From: Streptomyces thermodiastaticus
GTDB lineage: Bacteria; Actinomycetota; Actinomycetes; Streptomycetales; Streptomycetaceae
Reading direction: 5' to 3'
NCBI RefSeq assembly: GCF_014656135.1
Contig: NZ_BNBV01000015.1
Location: 1 to 64,000 of the forward strand
DNA length: 64,000 bases
The translations under genes were made by a program, and so were the position numbers. The notes beneath the pieces were generated by a model. That model was given only the letters and a program-made list of their open reading frames with translations. It did no database searches and was not told where the DNA came from. Of this stretch, positions 27,460-35,931 are shown one piece after another. Every line of letters starts with the position of its first letter. Within the stretch, counting starts at the first letter, position 1.

Positions 27460-27487
27460 GCAACGAGGCGGAGGTGATCGGGATACG
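27460..27487 (-). promoter_or_regulatory. BldN-type promoter of chpH
   Basis: On the minus strand, CGTATC (27482-27487) and CGTTGC (27460-27465) are separated by exactly 16 bases, close to the remembered sigma-BldN consensus CGTAAC-16-CGTTGA. The transcript would start about 45 bases before the chpH ATG. chpH is a known BldN target in Streptomyces. Confidence 0.7.
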
Positions 27488-27606
27488 AGCTTATGGTCAG
27501 CTTCACTCCCGCTCGTGCACTCTCGCACACCCGGCCGAATTCCGCGGTTGCGCGGGGGCCGGAATGTGCGGAAGTGCCGGACGCCGCAGGGGACTTCGGG
27601 GGCGGC

Positions 27607-28932
27607 TCAGGCGGCGTCGATGAACCGGTCGAGCACCCGGACACCGAACGTCAGTCCGTCCACCGGCACCCGCTCGTCCACGCCGTGGAACATGCCCGCG
27701 AAGTCCAGCTCCGGCGGCAGCTTCAGCGGCGCGAAGCCGAAGCTGCGGATGCCGAGGTCGTCGAAGGACTTGGCGTCGGTGCCGCCGGAGAGCATGTACG
27801 GGATGGCCTTCGCGGCCGGGTCCTCGGCCACGAGCGCCGCCTGCATGGCCTCCACCAGCGGCCCGTCGAAGGTGGTCTCGACGGCCTTGTCGGCGTGCAC
27901 GTCCTCCCGCTTGACCCGGGGCCCGAGGATCCGGTCCAGGTCGGCGAGGAACTCCTCCTCGTGACCGGGCAGGAAGCGTCCGTCGACGTGGGCGGTGGCC
28001 TCGCCCGGGATGACGTTGACCTTGTAACCGGCGCCCAGCTGGGTCGGGTTGGCGGTGTTGCTCAGCGTCGCGCCGATCAGCTTGGCGATGCCGCCGAGCT
28101 TGGCGAGGGTGCCCTCCATGTTCTCCGGGTCCAGCTCGGTGCCCAGCGCGTCGCCGAGTTCGTCCAGGAAGGCCCGCGTGGTCTTGGTCACCCGCACCGG
28201 GAACTTGTGCCGGCCCAAGCGCGCCACGGCGTCCGACAGCTCGGTGATCGCGTTGTCCCGGTGGATCATCGAGCCGTGTCCGGCCGTGCCGGCCACGGTC
28301 AGCTTCATCCAGTGCATGCCCTTCTCGGCCGTCTGGATCAGGTAGAGCCGCCTCTGTTCGCTGACGGTGAAGGAGAAGCCGCCGACCTCGCTGATGGCCT
28401 CCGTGACGCCCTCGAACAGCTCGGGGTGGTGGTCGACGAGATACCGGGCGCCGTAGGTGCCGCCGGCCTCCTCGTCGGCGAGGAACGCCAGCACGATGTC
28501 CCGCGGGGGCTTGCGGCCGCTGCGCATCCGGTCGCGCACCACCGCCAGCGTCATCGCGTCCATGTCCTTCATGTCGACCGCGCCGCGGCCCCACACGCAC
28601 CCGTCGGCGACCTCGCCGGAGAAGGGGTGGTGGGTCCAGTCTCCGGCGTTGGCCGGAACGACGTCGGTGTGGCCGTGGATGAGCAGCGCGGGCCGGGACG
28701 GGTCCTCGCCCTCGATGCGCGCCACCGTGGAGGCCCGGCCGGGGTGCGATTCGAAGATCTTCGGCTCCAGCCCCACCTCGGCCAGCTTCTCGGCGACGTA
28801 CTCGGCGGCCTTGCGCTCGCCCGGCCCCGAGTGGTCGCCGTAGTTGCTGGTGTCGATCCGGATCAGCTCGCGGCAGAGGTCCACGACCTCGTCCTCGCCG
28901 GTGACGCTCCTGGCCGTGTCCGTCTCGCTCAC
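27607..28932 (-). CDS. M20-family metallopeptidase
   Basis: Di-zinc peptidase or deacylase of the M20 family (dipeptidase, ArgE/DapE type), 441 residues. Metal ligands: His in LLIHGHTDVVP, bridging Asp in WGRGAVDMKDM, the Glu pair in FLADEEAGG and a C-terminal His in GMFHGVDERVP. The lid (dimerisation) domain sits at about 190-320. GTG start after a GGGAGGAA site. Cytoplasmic, no signal peptide. Substrate not determined; it stands alone upstream of tRNA-Leu on the other strand. Confidence 0.9.
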   Translation of the reverse strand: MSETDTARSVTGEDEVVDLCRELIRIDTSNYGDHSGPGERKAAEYVAEKLAEVGLEPKIFESHPGRASTVARIEGEDPSRPALLIHGHTDVVPANAGDWTHHPFSGEVADGCVWGRGAVDMKDMDAMTLAVVRDRMRSGRKPPRDIVLAFLADEEAGGTYGARYLVDHHPELFEGVTEAISEVGGFSFTVSEQRRLYLIQTAEKGMHWMKLTVAGTAGHGSMIHRDNAITELSDAVARLGRHKFPVRVTKTTRAFLDELGDALGTELDPENMEGTLAKLGGIAKLIGATLSNTANPTQLGAGYKVNVIPGEATAHVDGRFLPGHEEEFLADLDRILGPRVKREDVHADKAVETTFDGPLVEAMQAALVAEDPAAKAIPYMLSGGTDAKSFDDLGIRSFGFAPLKLPPELDFAGMFHGVDERVPVDGLTFGVRVLDRFIDAA

Positions 28933-29183
28933 GCTGGTTCCTCCCGGTGTGTGTGCTGGTGGCCCACCTCGGGTGCCGGTGGTCCCCCCTCATCCTCCCC
29001 CGCATTCCGGTCCCGGCAGAAGACAGCCCCCGCCACAGGCCCGGGACAGCCCCCTGCTCGTCACACGCCGTTCATACCGGGCGGCGAAGAGGGCGCGCAG
29101 GACGGCAGGTGATCGAGCACCCCCGGAAGCCTGGTAAGGTTTTCTTCGTCGCCGCGAGCGAGAAGACGAGCGGCACACACCCT

Positions 29184-29267
29184 GTCCGGGTGGCGGAATG
29201 GCAGACGCGCTAGCTTGAGGTGCTAGTGCCCGTATAGGGCGTGGGGGTTCAAGTCCCCCCTCGGACA
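29184..29267 (+). tRNA. tRNA-Leu (anticodon GAG)
   Basis: Class II tRNA. Acceptor stem GTCCGGG pairs with CTCGGAC (one G-U). The D-arm follows, and the anticodon loop TTGAGGT is closed by the stem CTAGC/GCTAG, giving anticodon GAG. A long variable arm (TGCCCGTATAGGGCGT) is diagnostic for Leu/Ser/Tyr. T-arm GGGGGTTCAAGTCCCCC. CCA is not encoded. A TAAGGT box at 29135-29140 is a likely -10 element. Confidence 0.95.
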
Positions 29268-29277
29268 CCCCACACAG

Positions 29278-29308
29278 GCGGTGCCGGCCGGTCGACGGTC
29301 GGCACCGC
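29278..29308 (+). terminator. Terminator after tRNA-Leu
   Basis: 12-bp stem with one wobble pair (29278-29289 with 29297-29308), 7-base loop, followed by TTTC. Confidence 0.75.
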
Positions 29309-29359
29309 TTTCGCATGTCCCTCGGCCGCCTCCCTTCGTTTCGTTCCGCGCCGGCGGGC

Positions 29360-30655
29360 TCACACGGTCGCGGCCGCCATGTGGTCGGTGAACCAGTCGC
29401 GGGCCAGCCCGGTCACCTGCTCCAGGGCTCCGGGCTCCTCGAACAGATGGGTCGCGCCGGGGACGATCTCCAGCCGGTTGTCACAGGTCAGCCGGGCCTG
29501 GGCCTGGCGGTTGAGGTCCAGCACGGTCGGGTCCGCGCCGCCGACGATCAGCAGGGTGGGCGCGCGGACGTGTGCCAGTCGCTCCCCGGCGAGGTCGGGC
29601 CGCCCGCCGCGGGAGACCACGGCCGCGATCGCGACGCCCGGTTCCGCGGCGGCCCACAGGGCGGCGGCCGCGCCGGTGCTGGCGCCGAAACAGCCGACGG
29701 CCAGGTGCCCGGCCCGCGGATCGCCGCGCAGCCAGCTGATCGCCCCGGTGAGCCGTGCGGCCAGCAGCGGGGTGTCGAAGACGTTGGCCCGGTCGTCCGC
29801 CTCCTCCTCGGTGAGCAGGTCGAACAGCAAGGTGCCCAGCCCGGCCCGGTTCAGTCCGCGGGCGACGAACCGGTTGCGCGGGCTGTGCCGGCCGCTGCCG
29901 CTGCCGTGCGCGAACACCACGATCCCCCGGGCACCGGCGGGCACGGTCAGCCGGCCGCCGAGCCGCACGGCCCCGGCCGTGACCCGCACCTCCTGGTCCA
30001 CCTGCTCCGCCGGTCCGGCGGCGGGCCGGTGCTGCCGCAGCAGGGCCACCACGTCCTCGTCCTGAAGCTGGGCGAAGTCGTCGTAGAACTGGCCGACGGC
30101 GAAGAAGTGACCTGGGGTGGCCAGAGCGACCAGCTCGTCGGCGGCCCCCGCGAGCCGTGCCGTCCAGTCCGGCGGCGCCACGGGCACCGCCAGCACCGTC
30201 CGCGCCGCTCCCCTGGCCCGCACCGCGTGGCAGGCGGCACGCGCCGTGGAGCCGGTGGCCACGCCGTCGTCGACGACCACCGCGGTCCGTCCGGCGACGG
30301 GAACGGGCGGGTGCCCGCCCCGGTAGCGTTCGGCCCGCCGGGCCAGCTCCCGCCGCTCCCGCTCCTCCACCCGGGCCAGCTCCTCGGGGCTGACGCGGAC
30401 CTCGCGCAGGACGCGTTCGTCGAGCACCCGAGCGCCGTCCTCGGCGACGGCTCCCATGGCCAGCTCGGGCTGGCCGGGCACGCCCAGTTTCCGCACCAGG
30501 CACAGATCCAGCGGCGCGTTCAGGGCCGCCGCGACGCCCGCGGCGACCGGCACGCCCCCGCGGGGCAGTCCGAGCACCACGACGTCCTGGCCGGCCAGGC
30601 CGGCGAGCCGGGCGCCGAGACGCCGGCCGGCTTCCTGACGATCGGAGAAGAGCAC
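29360..30655 (-). CDS. Phosphoribosyltransferase-alpha/beta hydrolase fusion
   Basis: Two-domain protein of 431 residues. Residues about 1-210 are a type I phosphoribosyltransferase-fold domain with the PRPP-loop-like motif AVVVDDGVATGST. Residues about 225-431 are a dienelactone-hydrolase-like alpha/beta hydrolase: oxyanion segment VVFAHGSGSGRHS, nucleophile Ser in CFGASTGAA, acid in GGADPTV and His in GATHLF. GTG start with a GAAGGAG site. This fusion occurs in some actinobacteria and proteobacteria (memory), but its reaction is not established. It heads a short minus-strand run with the DUF1876 gene just upstream (27-base gap). Probably cytoplasmic. Confidence 0.85.
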   Translation of the reverse strand: MLFSDRQEAGRRLGARLAGLAGQDVVVLGLPRGGVPVAAGVAAALNAPLDLCLVRKLGVPGQPELAMGAVAEDGARVLDERVLREVRVSPEELARVEERERRELARRAERYRGGHPPVPVAGRTAVVVDDGVATGSTARAACHAVRARGAARTVLAVPVAPPDWTARLAGAADELVALATPGHFFAVGQFYDDFAQLQDEDVVALLRQHRPAAGPAEQVDQEVRVTAGAVRLGGRLTVPAGARGIVVFAHGSGSGRHSPRNRFVARGLNRAGLGTLLFDLLTEEEADDRANVFDTPLLAARLTGAISWLRGDPRAGHLAVGCFGASTGAAAALWAAAEPGVAIAAVVSRGGRPDLAGERLAHVRAPTLLIVGGADPTVLDLNRQAQARLTCDNRLEIVPGATHLFEEPGALEQVTGLARDWFTDHMAAATV

Positions 30656-30682
30656 GGCGGGCTCCTTCGTCGCGGCGGGAGG

Positions 30683-30994
30683 TCACTCCCGCGCCGACCA
30701 CAGCGGGGCGGGCGGGGTCGCATCCGGTGCTCCGGCCGCCTCGATGTCGCCCGCGGCGGCGCGCAGCAGCTCACGGCCCAGGGCGACCAGGGCGCGTCCG
30801 GCGGCGAGTTCGTCGCCGATCTCGGGCACCGCGGGGTCGTAGGGATTGCGCCGCGCCTCGGCGCAGGTCTCCAGGACGTTGTCGCCGGTGTCGAGGACGA
30901 TACGGGCGGTGGTCTCCGGGTCGTGCTCGGACAGATACAGGTTCAGCCGCCATTCCTTCACGGACGCCGGCCGGCTGTCTACGGGTCGCGTCAT
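30683..30994 (-). CDS. DUF1876 small protein
   Basis: 103-residue protein with the DUF1876 fold (dsRBD-like). KEWRLNLYLSEHDPETTARI begins the domain and the family segment PEIGDELAAGRALVALGREL is clear. Function unknown; such proteins are common in Streptomyces and appear near stress-related genes. ATG 30994 follows a GGGAGAG site. It lies 27 bases upstream of the fusion gene on the same strand and is probably cotranscribed with it. Confidence 0.8.
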   Translation of the reverse strand: MTRPVDSRPASVKEWRLNLYLSEHDPETTARIVLDTGDNVLETCAEARRNPYDPAVPEIGDELAAGRALVALGRELLRAAAGDIEAAGAPDATPPAPLWSARE

Positions 30995-31138
30995 CGTCGC
31001 TCTCCCCTCGGCCTGCGTGGGGACACTGCCACATCTCCACTGTGCCTCGCACCGCTGCGGGCCGCGCGGGCGACGGCGGCCGGCCGCGCACCGGTGGGAC
31101 GACGGCGGCCCTGCGCGCGCACCGGTGCGGGCGGCCGG

Positions 31139-31180
31139 GGCCGGCACGGGCAGAATGCCGAGGCCGGCACGGGCAGAATG
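31139..31180. repeat. 19-base direct repeat before the YchJ-like gene
   Basis: GGCCGGCACGGGCAGAATG occurs at 31139-31157 and again at 31162-31180, 7 bases before the YchJ-like start codon. Each copy ends in CAGAAT, which resembles a -10 box, so promoter elements may have been duplicated. Confidence 0.75.
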
Positions 31181-31186
31181 AGGGTC

Positions 31187-31564
31187 ATGACTCCCCGTTC
31201 CTGCCCGTGCGGGCTGCCCGAGCCGTACCAGGAGTGCTGCGGCCGCTTCCACCGCGGTGTTGCCGCCGCGCCGACCGCCGAGGCGCTGATGCGGTCGCGG
31301 TACAGCGCCTTCGCGCGTCAGGACGCGGAGTATCTGCTGCGGACCTGGCATCCGCGGAACCGGCCCGCCCGGCTGGACCTGGACCCGCGGATGCGCTGGA
31401 CGGGCCTGGAGATCCTCGGCACCACCGGCGGGTCCGCCTTCCACACCACCGGGACGGTGACCTTCCGGGCGTCCTACCGGGGCGGAGTCCTGCACGAACG
31501 CAGCCGCTTCGAGCGGGTGGACGGGGCGTGGGTGTACGTGGACGGCGACTTCCTGCCCGAGTAG
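31187..31564 (+). CDS. YchJ-like (UPF0225) SEC-C protein
   Basis: 125-residue protein of the UPF0225/YchJ family. The N-terminal SEC-C zinc motif reads CPCGLPEPYQECC, followed by the family segment TAEALMRSRYSAFARQDAEYLL and an NTF2-like C-terminal half (about 50-125) ending VYVDGDFLPE. Function unknown; the SEC-C motif often mediates protein contacts. The ATG at 31187 has only a weak GAGGG upstream, and the duplicated CAGAAT boxes suggest a start site close to the ATG. Stand-alone gene, converging with the gluconate regulator. Confidence 0.88.
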   Translation: MTPRSCPCGLPEPYQECCGRFHRGVAAAPTAEALMRSRYSAFARQDAEYLLRTWHPRNRPARLDLDPRMRWTGLEILGTTGGSAFHTTGTVTFRASYRGGVLHERSRFERVDGAWVYVDGDFLPE

Positions 31565-31589
31565 GGCTCCCGCCCGAGCGAGGTCCCCG

Positions 31590-32291
31590 TTACGGCGCCA
31601 AGATGTCCAGTTCCTGCAGCGCACCCTCGGTGATCTCGCGGGTGAGCTTCTCGGCGCGGGCGGCGTCGCCCTCGCGGACGGCCTCGGCGACCTGCACATG
31701 CAGGGTGACGGCGGCCGGGTCGGGGTCCTCGAACATCACCTCGTGGTGGGTGCGGCCGGCCAGCACCTCGGCGACCACGTCGCCGAGCCGCGCGAACATC
31801 TCGTTGCCGGACGCGTCGAGGATCACGCGATGGAAGGCCACGTCATGGACGAGGTACTGCTCCAGCCGGTGCCCGCGTGAGTTGGCGACCATGCCGAGTG
31901 CGCGCTCGGTCAGCTCCGCGCACTGCTCGGGTGTGGCGTGCCGCGCCGCCAGTCCGGCCGCGACCGGCTCGACGGCCGACCGCAGCACGGTCAGCGACCG
32001 CAGCTGCCGCGGACGGTCGGCCCCGGCCAGGCGCCAGCGGATGACCTGGGGATCGTAGACGTTCCACTCCGACGCCGGCTGGACGATCACGCCGACGCGG
32101 CGGCGGGAGGCGACCAGGTGCATGGACTCCAGCACCCGCACCGCCTCGCGCATCACGGAGCGTGAGACGTCGAAACGCTGTGCCAGCTCGTCGGTGCGCA
32201 GAACGCTGCCCGGAGGGTATTCACCCGCGGTGATGGCGGGGCCAAGGGTGTCCAGTACATGGCCGTGCAGCCCCCGGCCCGGTGTGCTCAT
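31590..32291 (-). CDS. FadR-type GntR regulator of gluconate genes
   Basis: GntR-family regulator with FCD effector domain, 233 residues. The N-terminal winged helix-turn-helix (about 1-75) includes LRTDELAQRFDVSRSVMREA; the all-helical FCD domain (about 90-225) carries potential metal ligands in HDVAFHRVI and HVQVAEAV. It diverges from gluconokinase and the gluconate permease, so it is most likely their gluconate-responsive repressor; this matches the order I recall from S. coelicolor. No ribosome site is seen; TACGCT lies 6 bases before the ATG on the coding strand, suggesting a leaderless transcript. Confidence 0.87.
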   Translation of the reverse strand: MSTPGRGLHGHVLDTLGPAITAGEYPPGSVLRTDELAQRFDVSRSVMREAVRVLESMHLVASRRRVGVIVQPASEWNVYDPQVIRWRLAGADRPRQLRSLTVLRSAVEPVAAGLAARHATPEQCAELTERALGMVANSRGHRLEQYLVHDVAFHRVILDASGNEMFARLGDVVAEVLAGRTHHEVMFEDPDPAAVTLHVQVAEAVREGDAARAEKLTREITEGALQELDILAP

Positions 32292-32336
32292 GCACTCAGC
32301 GTACGGTGTGGATCACGCTTCAAAAAAGTCAGACTT

Positions 32337-32366
32337 GTATGTCACAGTCTCTTGAATTCGTCATAC
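32337..32366. promoter_or_regulatory. Candidate gluconate-regulator operator
   Basis: In the AT-rich divergent region, GTATGTC (32337-32343) and its near mirror GTCATAC (32360-32366) form an inverted pair; AGACT/AGTCT arms (32331-32350) overlap the left half. FadR-type GntR proteins bind short palindromes of this kind between divergent genes. Confidence 0.4.
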
Positions 32367-32433
32367 CTAATAGGTTTCAGTGAGGCGGACGCCGAGTGAC
32401 GGCGTTCCACGTCGAGGAAGACAGAGAGGCAGT

Positions 32434-32973
32434 ATGCGCACCCCCCACGTCGTCGTGGTGATGGGCGTCGCCGGCACGGGCAAGACCACCATCGGTCCCC
32501 TGCTCGCGGACCGGCTCGGCGTCCCGTACGCCGAGGGAGACGACTTCCATCCGCAGGCCAACATCGACAAGATGTCGGCCGGGATCCCGCTCGACGACGA
32601 CGACCGATGGCCCTGGCTGGACGCCATCGGCGCCTGGGCCCGCGGACGGGCCGGGCTCGGCGGTGTGGTGAGCAGCTCGGCACTCAAGCGCGCGTACCGG
32701 GACCGGCTGCGGGCCGCGGCCCCCGGCATCGTCTTCGTCCACCTCACGGGCTCCAGGGAGCTGATCGCGAGCCGGATGGCGCAGCGTCAGGGGCACTTCA
32801 TGCCGACGGAGCTGCTGGACTCCCAGTTCGCCACGCTCCAGCCGTTGCAGGCGGACGAGCGCGGCGTCGAGGTGGACGTCTCGGGCACGCCCGAGGAGAT
32901 CACCGAGCGTGCCGTGGCCGCGCTGGCGGACCTCGACGGCGCCACGCAGTCCGCCGAGGCACGGCCGTCGTGA
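32434..32973 (+). CDS. gntK: Gluconokinase
   Basis: Phosphorylates D-gluconate to 6-phosphogluconate, feeding the pentose phosphate pathway. 179 residues, the usual size for the P-loop gluconokinase family. Walker A is MGVAGTGKTT near residue 10; EGDDFHPQANIDKM is the gluconate-binding family motif; SSALKRAYRDRLR and RMAQRQGHFMP follow. ATG 32434 has an AGAGAGG site. It precedes the permease by about 80 bases and is divergent from its regulator. Confidence 0.95.
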   Translation: MRTPHVVVVMGVAGTGKTTIGPLLADRLGVPYAEGDDFHPQANIDKMSAGIPLDDDDRWPWLDAIGAWARGRAGLGGVVSSSALKRAYRDRLRAAAPGIVFVHLTGSRELIASRMAQRQGHFMPTELLDSQFATLQPLQADERGVEVDVSGTPEEITERAVAALADLDGATQSAEARPS

Positions 32974-33052
32974 TCCCCGGCGTCTTACCCCGCGGTCGCC
33001 GACTGCGGCACCGCTTTTCTCCCCATCCCTCTTCACCTGCAAGGGAACCCCC

Positions 33053-34450
33053 GTGACCAGACTCAGCGTCGAGATGCTGGCAGCGGACGCGCCCCCGCCG
33101 ATCACCTCGGCCGGACACGCCCAGCTGGGCATTGCCGTCCTCGTGGGCATTGCCGTCATCGTCCTGCTCATCACCAAGTTCAAGCTGCACGCCTTTCTGT
33201 CCCTGACCGTCGGCGCCCTGGTGCTCGGCGCCGTGGCCGGGGCACCGCTGGACAAGGCGATCACCAGCTTCACCGGCGGCCTCGGTTCGACGGTCGCGAG
33301 CGTCGGCGTGCTGATCGCGCTCGGTGCGATCCTGGGCAAACTGCTCGCGGACTCCGGCGGCGCCGACCAGATCGTGGACACGATCCTGGCGAAGGCCGGA
33401 GGCCGGGCGATGCCGTGGGCGATGGTGCTGATCGCCTCGGTGGTCGGACTGCCGCTCTTCTTCGAGATCGGCATCGTGCTGCTGATCCCGGTGGTGCTGA
33501 TGGTCGCCAAGCGCGGCACCTACTCGCTGATGCGCATCGGCATCCCGGCGCTGGCCGGTCTGTCCGTGATGCACGGCCTGATCCCGCCGCACCCCGGTCC
33601 GCTGGTCGCGATCGACGCGGTCAAGGCCAACCTCGGGGTGACGCTGGCGCTCGGCCTGCTGGTGGCCGTCCCGTCCGTGATCGTCGCCGGTCCGCTGTTC
33701 TCCAAGGTCGCCAGCCGCTGGGTGGACGTCCAGGCCCCGGACCGCATGATCCCGCAGCGCGCCTCGGACGACCTCGAGCGCCGCCCGAGCTTCGGCGCGA
33801 CGCTGGCCACCGTGCTGCTGCCGGTGGTGCTGATGCTGGCCAAGGCACTGGTGGACATCGTCGTCGACAACCCCGACGACGTGACCCAGCGGGTCTTCGA
33901 CGTCATCGGCTCCCCGCTGTTCGCCCTGCTGGCCGCCGTGATCGTGGGCATCTTCACCCTGGGCCTCCCGGCCGGCTTCAGCAAGGAGCGCATCAACTCC
34001 ACCGTCGACAAGGGCCTGATGCCCATCGCGGGCATCATGCTGATCGTCGGTGCCGGCGGCGGCTTCAAGCAAACGCTGATCGACTGCGGCGTGGGCCAGA
34101 TGATCCTGGACATATCCAAGGACTGGTCGATCTCGGCGATCCTGCTCGCCTGGATGATCGCGGTGGTGATCCGGCTCGCGACCGGTTCGGCGACCGTGGC
34201 CACCGTCTCCGCGGCCGGTCTGGTCGCCCCGCTGGCCGCCGACATGTCGACCGCCCACACCGCCCTGCTGGTCCTCGCGATCGGCGCCGGCTCGCTGTTC
34301 TTCAGCCACGTCAACGACGCCGGCTTCTGGCTGGTGAAGGAGTACTTCGGGCTGGACGTCGGCCAGACGGTCAAGACCTGGTCCCTGATGGAGACGATCC
34401 TGTCGGTGGTGGCGGGGGCCCTGGTGTTCGTGCTGTCTTTGATCATCTAG
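33053..34450 (+). CDS. gntP: GntP-family gluconate permease
   Basis: Gluconate:H+ symporter of the GntP family, 465 residues with about 12 predicted membrane helices. Family segments include PLFFEIGIVLLIPVV, MHGLIPPHPGPLVAID and the late FFSHVNDAGFWLVKEYFG. GTG start after an AAGGGA site. It is cotranscribed with gntK. The stop codon is the TAG of a CTAG that directly abuts the end of an insertion-sequence remnant, so the 3' end may have been shaped by the insertion. Confidence 0.93.
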   Translation: MTRLSVEMLAADAPPPITSAGHAQLGIAVLVGIAVIVLLITKFKLHAFLSLTVGALVLGAVAGAPLDKAITSFTGGLGSTVASVGVLIALGAILGKLLADSGGADQIVDTILAKAGGRAMPWAMVLIASVVGLPLFFEIGIVLLIPVVLMVAKRGTYSLMRIGIPALAGLSVMHGLIPPHPGPLVAIDAVKANLGVTLALGLLVAVPSVIVAGPLFSKVASRWVDVQAPDRMIPQRASDDLERRPSFGATLATVLLPVVLMLAKALVDIVVDNPDDVTQRVFDVIGSPLFALLAAVIVGIFTLGLPAGFSKERINSTVDKGLMPIAGIMLIVGAGGGFKQTLIDCGVGQMILDISKDWSISAILLAWMIAVVIRLATGSATVATVSAAGLVAPLAADMSTAHTALLVLAIGAGSLFFSHVNDAGFWLVKEYFGLDVGQTVKTWSLMETILSVVAGALVFVLSLII

Positions 34451-34800
34451 GGGCTGTCTCTTCGGTCCGTGCCGTGTCCGGACGAGGATGGCGGCAAGGT
34501 GGAGTGCGGTCTGGTGGGCGATCCGAGTCCGTCGGTTCGTGTTGCCAGGCCGCACCGCTGTTCCAGGCGGTCGATCCGCCGCTCGACCGCGTTGCGCTGC
34601 TTGCGAGCCTCCGCGTCGAGCCGGGCGGACGGCCGCCGCGGCGTCCTGTGCGCAGGCGGTGACCGATGTGGCCCGACGGCTGCGGGATGACCGCGGGGAT
34701 TGGCGGCGGCGCGGGCGGCTGCGGATCGCACGGGAGGAACAGGCGCAGACGCGGTTCGTGGCGACCCGACCCGGACGGCGTACACCCCGGCGCGCCGCTG
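34450..34800 (-). pseudogene. Frameshifted remnant of an IS5-family transposase
   Basis: C-terminal third of a DDE transposase on the minus strand, broken across frames. In order: SSRAIR (about 34740-34755), then IPAVIPQPSGHIGHRLRTG in a second frame (within 34627-34702), then KQRNAVERRIDRLEQ in the next (within 34530-34620), then RIAHQTALHLAAILVRTRHG in another (34452-34526). These match the usual IS5-type ending, including the catalytic-Glu segment NxVERxxxRLxQ. The element end GGGGCTGTCTCTT begins at 34450 and abuts CTAG, a target type used by IS5 relatives. The rest of the element and its other end are gone. Confidence 0.8.
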
Positions 34801-34979
34801 AACTCCTCACGCCGTCGGACGTACGGCGTACGGGCGCCCACGGACACGGCGCGCCGGCGCGGGCGCGAGGCCACGGAGTGTGCCCGATCTCATGCCGGCG
34901 GGGCGGCAGGCGGCGTCCCGGGGCGCTACAGTCGGCGATTACGACCCCGTGACCCGGCCGGACGAGCGAGGTACACAGC

Positions 34980-35873
34980 GTGTCGGTACTGGTTCTGATC
35001 CTCGCCGTGAGTGCCGCATGCTGCCTCGGCTTCGGTTTCGTCCTCCAGCAGAACGCCGCCCAGCAGGCGCCGCTCGGCGACTATCTCTCCCCGCGGCTGC
35101 TGCTGGATCTGGTGAAGGTGCCCCGCTGGCTGGGCGGACTCGGTCTGATGATCGTCGGCATGGTGCTGGGCGCGCTGGCGCTCGGTCGGGGTGAGATCTC
35201 GCTGGTGGAGCCGCTGCTGGCGACGAACCTGTTGTTCGCGCTGGTCCTCTCGCGGCGGCAGACCCGCCAGCCGCTGGGCCGGCAGGGCTGGCTGGGGCTG
35301 GTGCTGCTGGCGGGCGGGGTGACGGCGTTCCTGCTGGCCGGGCGGCCCCGCGCGGGCCACGCGGTCACCGATCCCCTGCGGCACTGGCTGATCCTCGGTG
35401 CCGTGGTGGGCGCGGCCCTGCTGCTGACCACGCTGGCCAAGCGGTTCCGGCTCAGCTGGGGGCCGGCGCTCCTGGCGCTGGCCGCGGGGCTGCTGTACGG
35501 GGTGCAGGACGCACTGACCCGGGTGAGCGGGGAACGGTTCGCCGCGGGCGGCTGGGGGGAGCTGTTCGCGGCCTGGCAGCCGTACGCCCTGGTGGTGCTG
35601 GGATTCACCGGGCTGATCCTGGTGCAGAGCGCCTTCGAGACGGCGCCGCTGCGCATGTCGCTGCCCGCGCTGACCGCGGCCGAGCCGCTGGCCGGGATCG
35701 CCTGCGGCGTGGGCTTTCTCGGCGACCGGCTGCGCACCGACGTCGGCGCGCTGACCGGGGAGGCGGCGGGCCTGGCGGCGATCGTCGCGGGCATCGTGCT
35801 GCTCGGTCTGCATCCGGCCATGCCCTGCGGCACGGCGGTCCCGCGGCAGGAGCGCGACCTGCAGCGGCGCTGA
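34980..35873 (+). CDS. DMT-superfamily transporter (EamA/NIPA-like)
   Basis: Integral membrane protein of 297 residues with about nine to ten hydrophobic helices, typical of drug/metabolite transporters. The first helix begins VLVLILAVSAACCLGFGFVL; the GEISLVEPLLATNLLFALVLS segment resembles the family core repeat. The substrate is unknown. GTG start after a GAGCGAGG stretch; TACAGT at 34927-34932 is a -10 candidate. It follows the IS remnant and precedes the Nudix gene by about 60 bases, without evidence of shared function. Confidence 0.82.
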   Translation: MSVLVLILAVSAACCLGFGFVLQQNAAQQAPLGDYLSPRLLLDLVKVPRWLGGLGLMIVGMVLGALALGRGEISLVEPLLATNLLFALVLSRRQTRQPLGRQGWLGLVLLAGGVTAFLLAGRPRAGHAVTDPLRHWLILGAVVGAALLLTTLAKRFRLSWGPALLALAAGLLYGVQDALTRVSGERFAAGGWGELFAAWQPYALVVLGFTGLILVQSAFETAPLRMSLPALTAAEPLAGIACGVGFLGDRLRTDVGALTGEAAGLAAIVAGIVLLGLHPAMPCGTAVPRQERDLQRR

Positions 35874-35931
35874 CGTCCGGCACCGCCGGCGCCCGCCCCG
35901 CCACCCCGGGGGCCGGGCCCCGCCTGCTTGG

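Noticed and set aside
27493-31564. Long plus-strand frames opposite the M20 peptidase and the PRTase fusion
   Set aside because: They are antisense shadows; only the last 125 codons of the second (from 31187) form a real gene, the YchJ-like protein.
34450-34475. CTGTCTCTT resembling the end of Tn5
   Set aside because: Only the first nine bases agree; the next bases differ from the Tn5 mosaic end, and IS5-type transposase fragments next to it explain the sequence better.
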